Assembly (NCBI GenBank): GCA_945860745.1
Contig: CAMASH010000005.1
Coordinates: 1-64,000, forward strand
From: Chthoniobacter flavus
GTDB lineage: Bacteria; Verrucomicrobiota; Verrucomicrobiia; Chthoniobacterales; Terrimicrobiaceae
Length of the DNA: 64,000 nt
Direction of reading: 5' to 3'
In this document: piece by piece, positions 18,301 through 25,650 of the stretch
How positions within the stretch are numbered: position 1 is the first letter of the stretch
How the letters are laid out: every line of letters starts with the position of its first letter
Notes under the pieces: model-generated
What the model saw: the letters and a program-made list of their open reading frames with translations, nothing else
Told to the model about the DNA's origin: nothing
Databases searched by the model: none
Made by a program: the position numbers and the translations under genes

Positions 18301-21033
18301 ACCGTCGTCAAGGATTCTTCCCGACAGCTCCCGGGAAATTGGCTCTATCGCCGCGGATATGTGGATCCGGATACCGGACTGTTTGGGGTTCAAGCGATTG
18401 ATGGCACAATCGTCAATGACACCTCCACCTCCACAACATGGTGGATTGATTACAGCAATTTCTTCCAAGGCATCGGTGCCCTTGGCGGCGGGGACGTTTC
18501 TCTTGTGGCCGGCAGAAACATTGAAAACATCGACGCGGTTGCCCCGACTAATGCGCGCATGTCCGGCCGCGATGCCCTGGGCAACAATATCGCACCCAAT
18601 GCCGATCTCCTGCTTGAACTGGGCGGCGGAGACCTGAGCATCGTGGCGGGAAACAATATCGACGGAGGGGTTTATTATGTGGAACGCGGCGAGGGACTGC
18701 TCCGCGCCGGCGGGGAAATCACCACAAACGAAGCCCGCTCTCCCTCCTTCGGATATTTGAAGGATCCGAATGTGCGCGACACTTCTGAAAGCCTTAGTTG
18801 GCTGCCCACCACCCTCTATCTGGGCAAGGGTTCCTTTGACGTGACCGCGCAGGGAAATGTGCTCCTCGGCCCGGTGGTTAATGCCTTCCTCATGCCGCAG
18901 GGACTGAATAACAGGTATTGGTATAAAACCTACTTTAACACCTACGGTGAGGACTCCTCCGTCAGCGTGACTTCTGTGCAGGGAGATGTAACCCACCGCA
19001 TGGCGGTGGTGAACGCCGGCGGAGCTATTGTTTCGCCCCTGAGCAACTGGCTGGCCACCCAGAATCTCCTGGTCCCCGGCTCGAACTCCACTTCGGCCTA
19101 CTACCAGCCATGGATCCGCCTGGCCGAGAGCAACGTTAACGAGTTTGCCTCCATTCTCTCCATTCTGCCGCCAAGGCTTTACTCCACCAGCGTCTCCGGG
19201 GACATCAATCTCGTAGGAGACATCAACCTCTTTCCTTCTCCCACCGGGACGCTGGAACTGACCGCGGCAGGCAGCATCAATGCCCTGCAACCCGTCGGCC
19301 TGCAGACCGACGGGCGCACGCCCTACATTTCGAGCACGGTCAATGTATCGGATGCGAATCCCGGTGCTTTCTTTGGTGTCACCTCGCCCTACGCCGCCTT
19401 TACGACTGCCAAAACCACCACGACCCTGACCACCTCGGGCGCTGGATTCTTCAGCATCTTCACCGACAGCTTCACGGAAACCGGATCGTTCATCGGAACG
19501 AGCGCCGGGATCAGCGGGAAACGGGCGCGGCATGCTGAATCCATCCTGCATGCGGCGGACCTGCAGCCCGTGCGGGTTTATGCCAATCTGGGGGACATCT
19601 CGGGATTGACCCTCTTCACGCCCAAGGCCACTCAGATTGTCGCAGGAGCTGACATCACAGACATTGCGTTTTATCTGCAGAATGCCACGCCGGACAGCGT
19701 CTCCATCGTTTCGGCCGGGCAAGATGTCATTCCCTTCAACGAAACTTCAGCCTTGCGAACCATCGCCACGCAGGGAACGAATTTCATTCCTGGAGGCGGA
19801 AGAGTGCGGGATGATGGCAGCTTCACCTCGGCCTTGCAGGGCGACATCCAGATCAACGGCGAGGGCGTTCTGGAGGTGCTGGCGGGACGGAACATTGATC
19901 TCGGCACCTCGGAAGGATTTGCGGACGGGACCGGAGCCGGAATCACCAGTATCGGACGCTCGCGCAATCCGTTCCTTCCCTTCGATGGGTCGAGAGTTAT
20001 CGTCCTGGCTGGCATCACTGGGCCCGACGATGGGGCTGCCCTGGGCTTGCGCGGCAGCACTCTGGATTTTGACGGCTTCATCGACCAATTCAGCGCAGGC
20101 GGGGTGGCCGGACTTGCCGGGGCAAACGAGGATCTCCTCGACTTGCTGGAAGACTTCGACAGCCTGACTCCCGAACAGCAGGCCATCGCCGCCCTGGATG
20201 TGTTCTTTCTCCAGTTGCGTCAGGCCGCAGCAGACTTTAACACGACCGGAAGTTATGAGGCCGGTTATAGCGCCATTGCCACTTTGTTCGGAGCAACCAG
20301 TCCCGCCGGGGAGATTTTCACCCGCACGAGGGACATTCGCACGACCAGCGGGGGCGGCATCACGATCGGCGCACCGGGCGGAGGCATGACCATGGCTTCG
20401 ACCCTCCCCACCGCCAGCCTGACTCCGCCCGGAGTGGTTACCGAGTTCGGAGGGGCCGTAAATGTCTTCCTCAAGGGCGACCTCGACATCGGGGCCACTC
20501 GAATCTTCACCCTGCGCGGTGGCGACCTGACCATCTGGTCTTCCGAAGGCGATATCGCCGCCGGCACCGCCGCCAAGACCGTGGTTTCCGCCCCCCCCAC
20601 CCGCGTCACTATCGACTCGACCAGCGCCGAAGTGCAGACCGATCTCGGCGGTCTCGCCACCGGCGGCGGCATCGGAGTTCTTGCTTCGGTCGACGGAGTG
20701 GACCCCGGCAATGTCACCCTGATCGCCCCGGTGGGAACAGTCGACGCGGGCGACGCGGGTATTCGTGCCACGGGCGACATCACCATCGCGGCGGCGGCAG
20801 TTGTGAACGCCGACAATATCTCCGCCGGCGGCGCTTCGGTGGGCGTGCCGACCGCTGCGGTGGTGGCCGCGCCCAACATCGCAGGGCTGAGTTCCGCCTC
20901 AAGCTCCACCGGCGCGGCCAACAGCGCGGCCACCCAGGTAGCCGATCAGGCCAGGCCGCAGCCCACTCCGGAAGAGACGCCATCCCTCATCGCTGTCGAG
21001 GTGCTGGGCTACGGGGGCGGAGAACAAGAGTAA
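9328..21033 (+). CDS. giant filamentous-haemagglutinin-family adhesin (TPS domain)
   Basis: A predicted secreted or surface adhesin of about 3,900 residues. The N-terminus has a basic stretch and hydrophobic signal segment (IALLLLGAMLLAPAS, residues about 22-37), an Ala/Arg-rich helical linker, then a two-partner-secretion haemagglutination-activity domain at about residues 95-260. That domain contains LHWETFNVG and NQNGIIFGAG (near 198), the counterpart of the family NPNGI motif. The rest is a long beta-helix-like repeat of short GxLxIxA units rich in Gly, Ser, Asn. A module at 1729-1777 (W-x-A-x-T-x-Y-x-x-G-D, GETWSA, SPYWTRV) resembles a type 5/12 carbohydrate-binding module. The C-terminus ends in a Pro-rich linker and VEVLGYGGG. 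No TpsB transporter or autotransporter barrel lies in the window. Start: the ATG at 9328 is chosen over a TTG two codons earlier; no clear ribosome site is seen. Confidence 0.88.
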   Translation: MQAPRPASGVRPARRPSSRIALLLLGAMLLAPASRGGDILRGGATVDRNRKNADARGRAGAETADIAKTAARDRLARTTEAINAVRRMQQGAPAPALSVPDGLVPGGLHRATGLNARWDGALDPVQSGNTIGIKQTKSQAILHWETFNVGRNTTLQFDQSEGKADAGKWIAFNKVSDPTGVPSQILGSIKADGQVYILNQNGIIFGAGSQINTRTLVASAIPINDNLVERGLLNQATGDAQFLFSTQAQAGSVPPAVPAGFVYGDVNVAAGATLSTPVSAEGSGGRIVLAGANVSNAGKIATPAGQTILAAGLQIGFDAHSSADPSLRGLDVFIGDVGRYGGKAVNSGLIEVYEGSLVMAGRRIEQNGAVDSSTSVTLNGRIDLLANYNAVPNSNYNAANPGAELAFLHQTTGTVIQGLGSVTRILPDTSLTATTVGEELPIRSQVNIQGQTVFFDQDAMLLAPNADITIQAGQWSPVTTTVTDNITRGTRILEDFVYTGGQVYLDAGSFIDASGTPDVFVPLSQSILEVQLRSNELSVAPLQRTGDIRGQTLTIDIRRTGSYQGRQWIGTPLGDASGFANIIERNASQLTTAGGSVTIQAGQSVIAQKGSIIDVSGGYFSNEGGKVKTTRLRYGAHLIDIAEATPDRLYDGVYEPESIEISQKWGLSKTFAHTLAPTGAHTQPGYVSGAAGGNLEITAPGMALDGELLGRTVIGPRQLRKDTATSEMPELSSLRLSFTGQKQVLNTGGELAIVTHSPTPPKITFGQAVKLPLATPFREASRFPLSEDRRKGFALPSDFFAVTGFGSLEIENSEGDFEVTRGSDIQLPATGSLVVTGRNIKIEGNVRAPAGTLTFTAYNLPPYQTPIDQLVDPNPPVRDSSEGTVALSETAVLDVSGLLVDDRHSAPVNPDQPPIVTQGGDITLEGYNVSLPEGSRLDASGGVAVDVRGSYAYGDGGSITIKAGQDPNYRSVLGGKLELLGELRGYSGATGGSLAIKAPLIQVGGSPLHPDTLLLQPEFFSRGGFSEFNLTGIGGAVEGPFVPDPNDPDAPTPYLPAVYIAPGTVIEPQVEGLAYVPFGPGGQSAGLRRITRPPGVRPAVSLGFFADSVRNDFADLDELGNVILPGDLLLRRGDIVMSEGARITTEPGGSVVFDGDTVAILGSITAPGGSVQIKGASSFPLSAAEQLVFQFYRPTVYLGNLARISVAGTTVLLPDSYGRRTGTVYDGGRIEISGNIVAQAGAVLDVSGASGVLDFHPSRLALVQETQVPRNAGLNSQPWSLRTVPLQVDSDGGTLVLAGSQMLFTDATLLGQAGGPTAVGGTLEVSSGRPEDPLQRFGSDINLVVAQTNDSFPRGNDKTGIGRPIRDHLGVLVPQMGYFAADDFLAGGFDSLDLGMSQGAAGTARGGNVQFYGPVKIEARGSLRVASGGIIRADSAVSLKAPYIAVGQIFRAPVNPVENLENPFYPFQKFENGGSGPESVLPEFGPGSLTLTADVIDVGTLVLKNIGQASFSAPGGDIRGNGTLSIAGDLTLNAAQIYPTTYSAFNIFAYDHAGVQGSVTVKRSGQAAAPLSAAGSLNIYASIINQGGVLLAPFGSITLGWDGTDLDPTDPNVFGPVNPAALDGNTPVAKNVTLKSGSLTSVAGIDYSSDQGLLIPFGNSPDGLSVIDPRGVNVTAAGLPQKSIAVAGNNVVTEENSLIDIRGGGDLFATQWIPGIGGQVDLLGSASGDWSATTDYAAGDLVTSGGETWSARVAINVADFASGRSPTPSVSPYWTRVAESYAVVPGYGSRIAPHAPFNTGVNSTSLGEDPGYISTNLSLGDRVYLDGGSGLPAGEYTLLPRRYALLPGAFLVTPQDSGPVGTYSGAEGTTFVTGYQLNGLNRPSTLSPLRDRFEVAPARVVAKRAEYATYGLSSFLTAAGVRLDLTEVQRLPIDSGYLLLHGNSGLNLAGRVLSPAPDGGRGSLIDISSFADITIVSPGQSAKGSAVLNAETLSGFGAESLLIGGIRRSNLLGTSVEVRTSKLVLNNAGAPLSGPEITLVSRRELTLAPGAQLLVSGKKTESSDPLLIDGNGVAIRASADETASIHRSNVTGSNLPLLTIGSGAQIEGPSLTLDSSYGFNLASDARIDARTLTLGAGQISLLLGGPTALTGQISNPQLVLTGNVLQDVQSVSSLSLLAYQTSIDIYGPGTFGGAGLKSLSLVAPEIRGFNQGAGSSTFTAGDVFLSNARGVTPPGPSAAPAGSLIFDTNTVTIGGGNLNVSQYENLILNAAGGVSLEGTGGFFAQRNMTINTPLVVAAQGARQNLVAGGTLELNKTGGSAAVLGGLGASLTLRGTSVEVLSDILLPSGLLEIRATGPGGDVLVGGNINLSGRATSFYDLSRYTDGGELRLISETGDVSLLADSSVSVAAAAGGGNAGKIAVQAVQGQFSALGEFLGQAGADGKGGSFELDTLQLASLDVLRDLLNAGGFTESRDVRVRTGNLTVAGTTVTRNYTLAADGGNIDVTGVIDGSGVTGGNISLIARGNLTLQAGSVLTVAAEEFSNAGKGGTIHLEAGAAIGGSPNLAGSVNLLAGSQIDLSVAAYQQGATVVPNGSFTDPTSSAFRGQFQGTLHLRAPQISGNTDVGVSKLLGSINGASSILVEGYRVYTPAGGVMNIALRNSINTQASAFIVANEAAMRTKLLTGSPNSALDPIVVIAPGAEVVNTTGDLTLGLANPTGNTNVEARSAADWDFSTFRYGTRRAPGVLTLRARGNIAFNNSLSDGFTPTGATSESGNSTMWLANLTPIDIDGLGQLYRPINLQSWSFKVTAGSDLAAVNSGATLNLGTPGITGSIFVGEFYAPVPNSLTGAPSPAVGDNGLTANSIRISTDATDRGTRFEVIRNGTGSITLNAARDVQLRNQFATVYTAGVRIPTPQNLFGVNDFRPPDSPPTAATHPTQGALGAVQQLYGPVFNFGQGPRRIAQYSMAGGQVSLAAGQDVGRYTRVAIGGTPTVVKDSSRQLPGNWLYRRGYVDPDTGLFGVQAIDGTIVNDTSTSTTWWIDYSNFFQGIGALGGGDVSLVAGRNIENIDAVAPTNARMSGRDALGNNIAPNADLLLELGGGDLSIVAGNNIDGGVYYVERGEGLLRAGGEITTNEARSPSFGYLKDPNVRDTSESLSWLPTTLYLGKGSFDVTAQGNVLLGPVVNAFLMPQGLNNRYWYKTYFNTYGEDSSVSVTSVQGDVTHRMAVVNAGGAIVSPLSNWLATQNLLVPGSNSTSAYYQPWIRLAESNVNEFASILSILPPRLYSTSVSGDINLVGDINLFPSPTGTLELTAAGSINALQPVGLQTDGRTPYISSTVNVSDANPGAFFGVTSPYAAFTTAKTTTTLTTSGAGFFSIFTDSFTETGSFIGTSAGISGKRARHAESILHAADLQPVRVYANLGDISGLTLFTPKATQIVAGADITDIAFYLQNATPDSVSIVSAGQDVIPFNETSALRTIATQGTNFIPGGGRVRDDGSFTSALQGDIQINGEGVLEVLAGRNIDLGTSEGFADGTGAGITSIGRSRNPFLPFDGSRVIVLAGITGPDDGAALGLRGSTLDFDGFIDQFSAGGVAGLAGANEDLLDLLEDFDSLTPEQQAIAALDVFFLQLRQAAADFNTTGSYEAGYSAIATLFGATSPAGEIFTRTRDIRTTSGGGITIGAPGGGMTMASTLPTASLTPPGVVTEFGGAVNVFLKGDLDIGATRIFTLRGGDLTIWSSEGDIAAGTAAKTVVSAPPTRVTIDSTSAEVQTDLGGLATGGGIGVLASVDGVDPGNVTLIAPVGTVDAGDAGIRATGDITIAAAAVVNADNISAGGASVGVPTAAVVAAPNIAGLSSASSSTGAANSAATQVADQARPQPTPEETPSLIAVEVLGYGGGEQE

Positions 21034-21125
21034 GCCGGAACCAGATGAACCAAATGGTCAGAATGGAAACGTCGGGAATCTGCCAATGGTGTCCGAATTT
21101 TTCAAAGAGCTGAATTGAGGATGAA

Positions 21126-23375
21126 GTGAACCGTTCCGTACCTCAGGCCCTCAATCGACAATCTGCGGAGGGATTTTTTTCGGGTCGCAAGATATTGACA
21201 ATTTGTCTCGTTTTGCTGGCCATCTTTGTGGCGGCCGATACCGCCATCCGGTTGATGGGTGTGGCGGCCGTTACCGCCGTGCAGACCAGTGAAACTCCGG
21301 AGGGAACCCGGAAGATTTCTCCCGGGGGACGCGAACGCGTGGAGATTCTGCCCCCCGCATCTATGGACGCCCGATGGTGGGTGATCCATACCGAGAATTT
21401 TCTGCGGGGAAACTCGCTGCGGGTGCGCGCGACCGATCTCGACAATGCGCCTGCAGGCCGCGAGGTCCATTGGAGTTCCAGCCTTATCTGGCTGCTGGCG
21501 GCCATGGCCGGACTCGTGTCAGCCGTGACCGGCAAGCCCGCTGTCGAATGCGTCGCGCAAGCCGCCTACTGGGCCGGGCCTGTCCTTTTGTCGGGATGCC
21601 TCCTCGGGTTAGGTCTCATGACCGCCAGACGATTCGGCCCCGGCCTGGCCGGAATCCTTCTTTTGATTTTTGGAACGTCGCCCCTGATTTACCAGGGATT
21701 TCGCGCCGGGGAAACCGACCACCACGGTCTGGTCTGCGCCTTGGCCGCCGGCAGCGTCCTGGCCTTGGTTGCCGGTGGCGGGGGGCTGGTGCGCCGGGAT
21801 GGAAAGAAGACCCTCGGCTGGCCGCGGCCGGATTCCGCGCGCCGTTGGTTTCTTCTCTCCGGCTGCTTGGGCGGTGCCGCCCTGTGGGTCAGCGCCGCCT
21901 CTTTTATTCCGATTCTGGTGGGTTGCGCATTGGGAGCCATGGCCCTCGCGTTCGTGTTCAAGCGAAAATCAGCAGATGGATGGCTTATTGCGCCCGAACT
22001 CTGGCGCACGTGGGGTCGGGCGGGCTGCGCTTCCAGCTTGTTTTTTTATGCCGTGGAATACTTCCCCAACCACATGGGATGGCGACTCGAAGTGAATCAT
22101 CCGCTCTATGCTCTGGCCTGGTTGGGAGCGGGAGATTTGCTCGCGCGAATCCTCGGGAGAGTCGAAGCGGCCTCCGGCCGTTTGCCCTCGCAGAAAAAAC
22201 CGTTGAAAGCCGCTTCTCCTTTGACCCTGATCGCCTCGCTCCTCGCCCTGGCCGCTCCAGTCGTTCTCATTTTGGCAAATCCGCAGGGCTTTTTTTGGGT
22301 GGCGGACCGATTTCTCTCGCTGCTACACAACGAATACATTCAGGAATTTCAAAGCTTCATCGAATGCCTCAAGACGGGGGAGGAGCCGGGGGTCGTTCCA
22401 TTCGCTGAGATGCTGGGCTGGCCGCTCTTTGTCCTTGGCGGCGGCGGCTGGCTCTGGTGGCGGGGTGCTCTGGCGCGGGAATGGCGGGCGTTGTTGGTTC
22501 TGGCTGTGGCTCCTGCCGTCGTCATGCAAGCTCTGGCTCTCTATCAGATCCGCTGGGGTATCATGGCTACGGGTCTGTGGGCCGTCTGCGCTCTGGTTCT
22601 GCTCGCGGGTTTCTTGCACTCGCGGGAGCGGTCCCGCGGGTTTGTCGCCCTCTCCGCCGCATGGATCTTGCTGGCGGCGCTGGCCTTCCCGCTGCTTTCC
22701 CTAGTTTCCCTGTCGCAAGCGGCCAACCTTAAGGAGCATCTCCCCAAAATCGTCATTCCCACCATCCTTCTCCGTGATGTTTCGCATCGCCTGGTGCAAT
22801 CGAGTCCGGATCGGCTGCCAGTTGTTCTGTCCGGGCCGACCTCCTCCACCGATCTGACCTTCTATGGTGGGATTAAAACCATTGGCACCCTTTACTGGGA
22901 GAACCGCGAAGGACTCTTGCGGGCGGCCCGCCTGTTCGATGCGCAAACGGAGGAGGAAACCCTCAAGCTGCTATTGGATTCCGGTGTGACCCATATCGTA
23001 GTGTCGTCGTGGGATAATTTTGGCGGGGGCTATGCCCACTTGCTGCGGCGGACGGAAGGCCGAACTCCGGAGGTGGAAGAAGGGTATCTGGCAAGAATCC
23101 TGAGGGAGTCCGAACCGCCCCCCGACTGGATGCGACCGCTCTCGTATCCGATCCCGACGGGATTCGGCATCGAAGATCATTGGGTAAAAATTTTCCAGAT
23201 TGCTCCCGGCCAGACCCGCGCTGAGGCCTTGATTCAGCGAGCGTATTACTGGCAGGACGAAGGAGACGCCGCCGAGGCGATGTCGCTTCTCCAGGAAGCG
23301 ATTAACCTCGATCCAAGCAACGAGAAAGCGCTCCGGGAACTGGAGACGCTGCGGCGCAACAAGCGCGAACCCTGA
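21126..23375 (+). CDS. STT3-like GT-C polytopic membrane protein with C-terminal TPR
   Basis: Probable lipid-linked-sugar glycosyltransferase of the GT-C superfamily; substrate unknown. The 749-residue protein has about ten hydrophobic segments. The first outside loop carries DARWWVIHTENFL and DLDNAPAGREVHW (acidic residues like the STT3/PglB loop). A second acidic motif GETDHHG near residue 200 sits where STT3 proteins have a catalytic D-x-D/E. The canonical WWDYG motif is not seen; instead the outside C-terminal domain has FYGGIKTIGTLYWEN near residue 580. It ends with a TPR-like helix pair (EGDAAEAMSLLQEAINLDPS). It is a paralogue of 26821-29508. GTG start with GAGG 8 bases upstream. It follows the adhesin by 92 bases, so it may be co-transcribed. 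Confidence 0.7.
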   Translation: MNRSVPQALNRQSAEGFFSGRKILTICLVLLAIFVAADTAIRLMGVAAVTAVQTSETPEGTRKISPGGRERVEILPPASMDARWWVIHTENFLRGNSLRVRATDLDNAPAGREVHWSSSLIWLLAAMAGLVSAVTGKPAVECVAQAAYWAGPVLLSGCLLGLGLMTARRFGPGLAGILLLIFGTSPLIYQGFRAGETDHHGLVCALAAGSVLALVAGGGGLVRRDGKKTLGWPRPDSARRWFLLSGCLGGAALWVSAASFIPILVGCALGAMALAFVFKRKSADGWLIAPELWRTWGRAGCASSLFFYAVEYFPNHMGWRLEVNHPLYALAWLGAGDLLARILGRVEAASGRLPSQKKPLKAASPLTLIASLLALAAPVVLILANPQGFFWVADRFLSLLHNEYIQEFQSFIECLKTGEEPGVVPFAEMLGWPLFVLGGGGWLWWRGALAREWRALLVLAVAPAVVMQALALYQIRWGIMATGLWAVCALVLLAGFLHSRERSRGFVALSAAWILLAALAFPLLSLVSLSQAANLKEHLPKIVIPTILLRDVSHRLVQSSPDRLPVVLSGPTSSTDLTFYGGIKTIGTLYWENREGLLRAARLFDAQTEEETLKLLLDSGVTHIVVSSWDNFGGGYAHLLRRTEGRTPEVEEGYLARILRESEPPPDWMRPLSYPIPTGFGIEDHWVKIFQIAPGQTRAEALIQRAYYWQDEGDAAEAMSLLQEAINLDPSNEKALRELETLRRNKREP

Positions 23376-23378
23376 CAA

Positions 23379-24125
23379 CTACTGCGCTGCGTCCAAGGCG
23401 GAGTTCCGCTCCGCGATGTCAGCGTTCTCGAAACCGTAGATCGCGCGATATTGCTCGTTGGCAAGGCGCACGGCGTCGTCCCACGTCTCCGGTGTAACCG
23501 GGGTTTCGCCGGAAGGATCTGTCGCGACCGCAGAGCCTTCTTTCTGGGAGGCTTGTTCCAGTTGATCCACGAAGTTCTCAGCGATGCCGTCCAGCGCCTG
23601 CACGCCGGCATCGCCCGTGGAAGCAGGAGCCTCCATGAGTGCGGAGGGCAGGCGGTAGCCTTCAGGCACCGAAAGCTCTTCTCCTCCGCTGGAAAACGAC
23701 GGAACGATCCCTACCGCCCCCAGATTGCCACTTGCCGGGGCGGGCATCACTGGGGAAGGAACAGCGGTGGAGGAACTGGAAAAGGACGGAGCCCGGGCAG
23801 CTTCGGTCGTTACGGTAGAAGAGCTGATGTTTCGATTTTTGGTCGCAGCTGGGGCCGACAGGACAGGGGCTGGATAAGAGGAGGGAATCGTCTGGTTTTC
23901 CGGCGGGCGCGGTGAGGAAGCCAAGGTGGGGCGAAGGCGTTCAGGGGCAGGAGCGGAAACGGGAGGCACAGAGCGGCTGACAAGCTGGGCCGGCACCGAC
24001 AGGTGGGCCTGCTGGTTGGTCGTCGAAGGAGAGGGTTGAGAGACCTTTTGCCAAGCCCCGACCGCGGCCATGCCGGCCAGCGCGATCACGATGCCGATGG
24101 CGACGGAAACGAGGGAGACTTTCAT
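23379..24125 (-). CDS. membrane-anchored Pro/Ser-rich protein, unknown
   Basis: Not recognised. The 248-residue protein has an N-terminal membrane segment (VSLVSVAIGIVIALAGMAAV, residues 3-22). A low-complexity stretch of about 130 residues rich in Ser, Pro, Ala and Thr follows, probably unstructured periplasmic linker, then a helical C-terminal part (about residues 170-248, acidic, with NFVDQLEQASQK and AVRLANEQYRAIYGF). Its stop lies 3 bases from the convergent stop of the GT-C gene. It is the last of three minus-strand genes for exported proteins, but a strong hairpin separates it from the gene upstream. Confidence 0.6.
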   Translation of the reverse strand: MKVSLVSVAIGIVIALAGMAAVGAWQKVSQPSPSTTNQQAHLSVPAQLVSRSVPPVSAPAPERLRPTLASSPRPPENQTIPSSYPAPVLSAPAATKNRNISSSTVTTEAARAPSFSSSSTAVPSPVMPAPASGNLGAVGIVPSFSSGGEELSVPEGYRLPSALMEAPASTGDAGVQALDGIAENFVDQLEQASQKEGSAVATDPSGETPVTPETWDDAVRLANEQYRAIYGFENADIAERNSALDAAQ

Positions 24126-24145
24126 GATGGGTGGTGAAACGAAAA

Positions 24146-24180
24146 GGCTGGCACCAATTGCTTGGTGCCAGCCCGGTTTC
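24146..24180 (-). terminator. strong hairpin terminator after the PstS-like gene
   Basis: The 12 bp perfect stem GGCTGGCACCAA (24146-24157) and TTGGTGCCAGCC (24162-24173) has a 4-base loop. Read on the minus strand it is followed by TTTTCGTTT, so it is oriented to end the transcript of 24201-25583. Confidence 0.8.
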
Positions 24181-24200
24181 GAATTTAGAGGTTCAGTGGA

Positions 24201-25583
24201 TTAACGGTTGATGATGCCACCGTCGATCACGCGGCCCACGCTCATCGAAGTGGTCGGGATGCCCGCCGAGCCGATGTTGGCGGAGATGTTTCCGCTGATG
24301 GTGTTGAACGCCGTGGTCAATGTCGTGTTTCCGGCAACATAGAGGAGTTGCTGGTTGCTCCAGCCGTTGTAACGGCCACTGGTCACCTTCAACCGGTCTG
24401 CCGCAGTGAGGGTGGCGTTGCCGGTAGCGGCGAGATCGTCCAACCGCACACCTTCGTAACCGAGAATGCATGCGTTGGCCGCACCGAGGTTGTTGTCACC
24501 ACGAGCAACGGCCGCGTCAGCGGTCGAGAGCCAGGAGAGCAGGAAGACTTTGGCCGCAGGATAGAGTTCCACCGCGTCATCCGCCGTGATGTTGCCATCT
24601 TCTTCGTCATCAAAGAAGGTGTAAACCTTGGTGTTGGCCGTGGTCTTGGCAAAATCAACCCGCAGGTCGCCGCCGGAGACATAACCACCATTGCCGTCAA
24701 CGTTCTGACTCCACAGCGAGGAGCGGTTAGTCGCTGTGGCCGTTCCGTTAGCCAGGAAGCCGCCGTCTTTCGGCACCAGAACGATACTGTGCAGAACAGT
24801 CGTGTTGGACCGATCATAGCCCACATACTGATTGACCGCATTCGATGCACCGTAACCGGTTTCAGCCAGGTAGGTGGTGCGGGTGCCCGAGCCGTCGTTG
24901 CGACCGGAGGCATAGACGAACTCCGCATCGCTCTCGTTACCCGTGAAGTAAGAGAGACGAACCCGGCCTTGGGAAAACAGGGTGCGGAATTGCTGACTGC
25001 AAACGCTGGTGATAGCAGCCGTGCGGGCATCATCCCGCCAGGTCTTATTTGCCACCATGGTGAAGGTCACAACTCCCACTGGGCCACCGGCGAGAGTGCC
25101 AGGGATGGGCGTGGCTTCCAAACGGCAATCCGAGAAGGACATGTCCGCTACAGCCGCGGTGGTGTTAACAGAGTTTTGGGACCCTGTGTTCACCCCCAAT
25201 TGGTTGCCACCGGCTACCGGCGACAGTCCATCCAGAATACTGGTGTTGAGGAACCCAGGGTTTGTGGGCAAGCCGTCGACGGTCTGGTTGGGCTGGGCCA
25301 CCGCACGGAGGCCTTCGGTCGATCCATTCCAGCGGGTGCGGACGGTGACATTAGATCCGAGGGACCCGAAGGTTCCACGCCAGGATTGGACGTTGCCACC
25401 CAACATGCCACCGTTGTGCACGGAGATAAAATTGCCGCCGGCGGCAAAAATCGCGTTGATGGTTGCAGTAGCACCTTGACGGAAGGCCGTGGCCCCCGTG
25501 ATTTCGATAAACGTCTGGGCCTGAGCCGAGACGGAGACCGCCGAGAGGGCGAGGGTCGAGAGGAGTAGTGTTTTAATTTTCAT
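24201..25583 (-). CDS. secreted PstS-like (type II periplasmic-binding fold) protein
   Basis: The 460-residue exported protein has a clear signal peptide (MKIKTLLLSTLALSAVSVSA, cleavage near AQA-QT). The mature start FIEITGATAFRQGA resembles the N-terminal ITGA(G)-type strand of phosphate-binding proteins. A central VYASGRNDGSGTRTTYL near residue 235 matches the R-x-D-x-S-G-T anion-binding segment of PstS-like proteins, so a phosphate-binding fold is inferred. Most PstS proteins are shorter (about 330) and sit with pstCAB, which are absent here. It may have been recruited to a surface or structural role. It lies 67 bases after the PEP-CTERM gene in the same direction, and the 5' spacer contains AACC repeats. 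Confidence 0.6.
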   Translation of the reverse strand: MKIKTLLLSTLALSAVSVSAQAQTFIEITGATAFRQGATATINAIFAAGGNFISVHNGGMLGGNVQSWRGTFGSLGSNVTVRTRWNGSTEGLRAVAQPNQTVDGLPTNPGFLNTSILDGLSPVAGGNQLGVNTGSQNSVNTTAAVADMSFSDCRLEATPIPGTLAGGPVGVVTFTMVANKTWRDDARTAAITSVCSQQFRTLFSQGRVRLSYFTGNESDAEFVYASGRNDGSGTRTTYLAETGYGASNAVNQYVGYDRSNTTVLHSIVLVPKDGGFLANGTATATNRSSLWSQNVDGNGGYVSGGDLRVDFAKTTANTKVYTFFDDEEDGNITADDAVELYPAAKVFLLSWLSTADAAVARGDNNLGAANACILGYEGVRLDDLAATGNATLTAADRLKVTSGRYNGWSNQQLLYVAGNTTLTTAFNTISGNISANIGSAGIPTTSMSVGRVIDGGIINR

Positions 25584-25650
25584 TTGGAGTTTAGGAGTAG
25601 TGTTAACTGATTGGTTGGTTGGTTGTGGTTAATCAGGTTTTTAAACAGCA

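Noticed and set aside
17308-19722. 804-codon antisense frame inside the giant adhesin gene
   Set aside because: Mirrors the repetitive adhesin reading frame, has no family motif, no ribosome site and no independent promoter.
24149-24163. Sigma-54-like TGGCAC-N5-TTGC sequence
   Set aside because: It is formed entirely by the stem and loop of a 12 bp perfect terminator hairpin with a T-rich tail on the minus strand.
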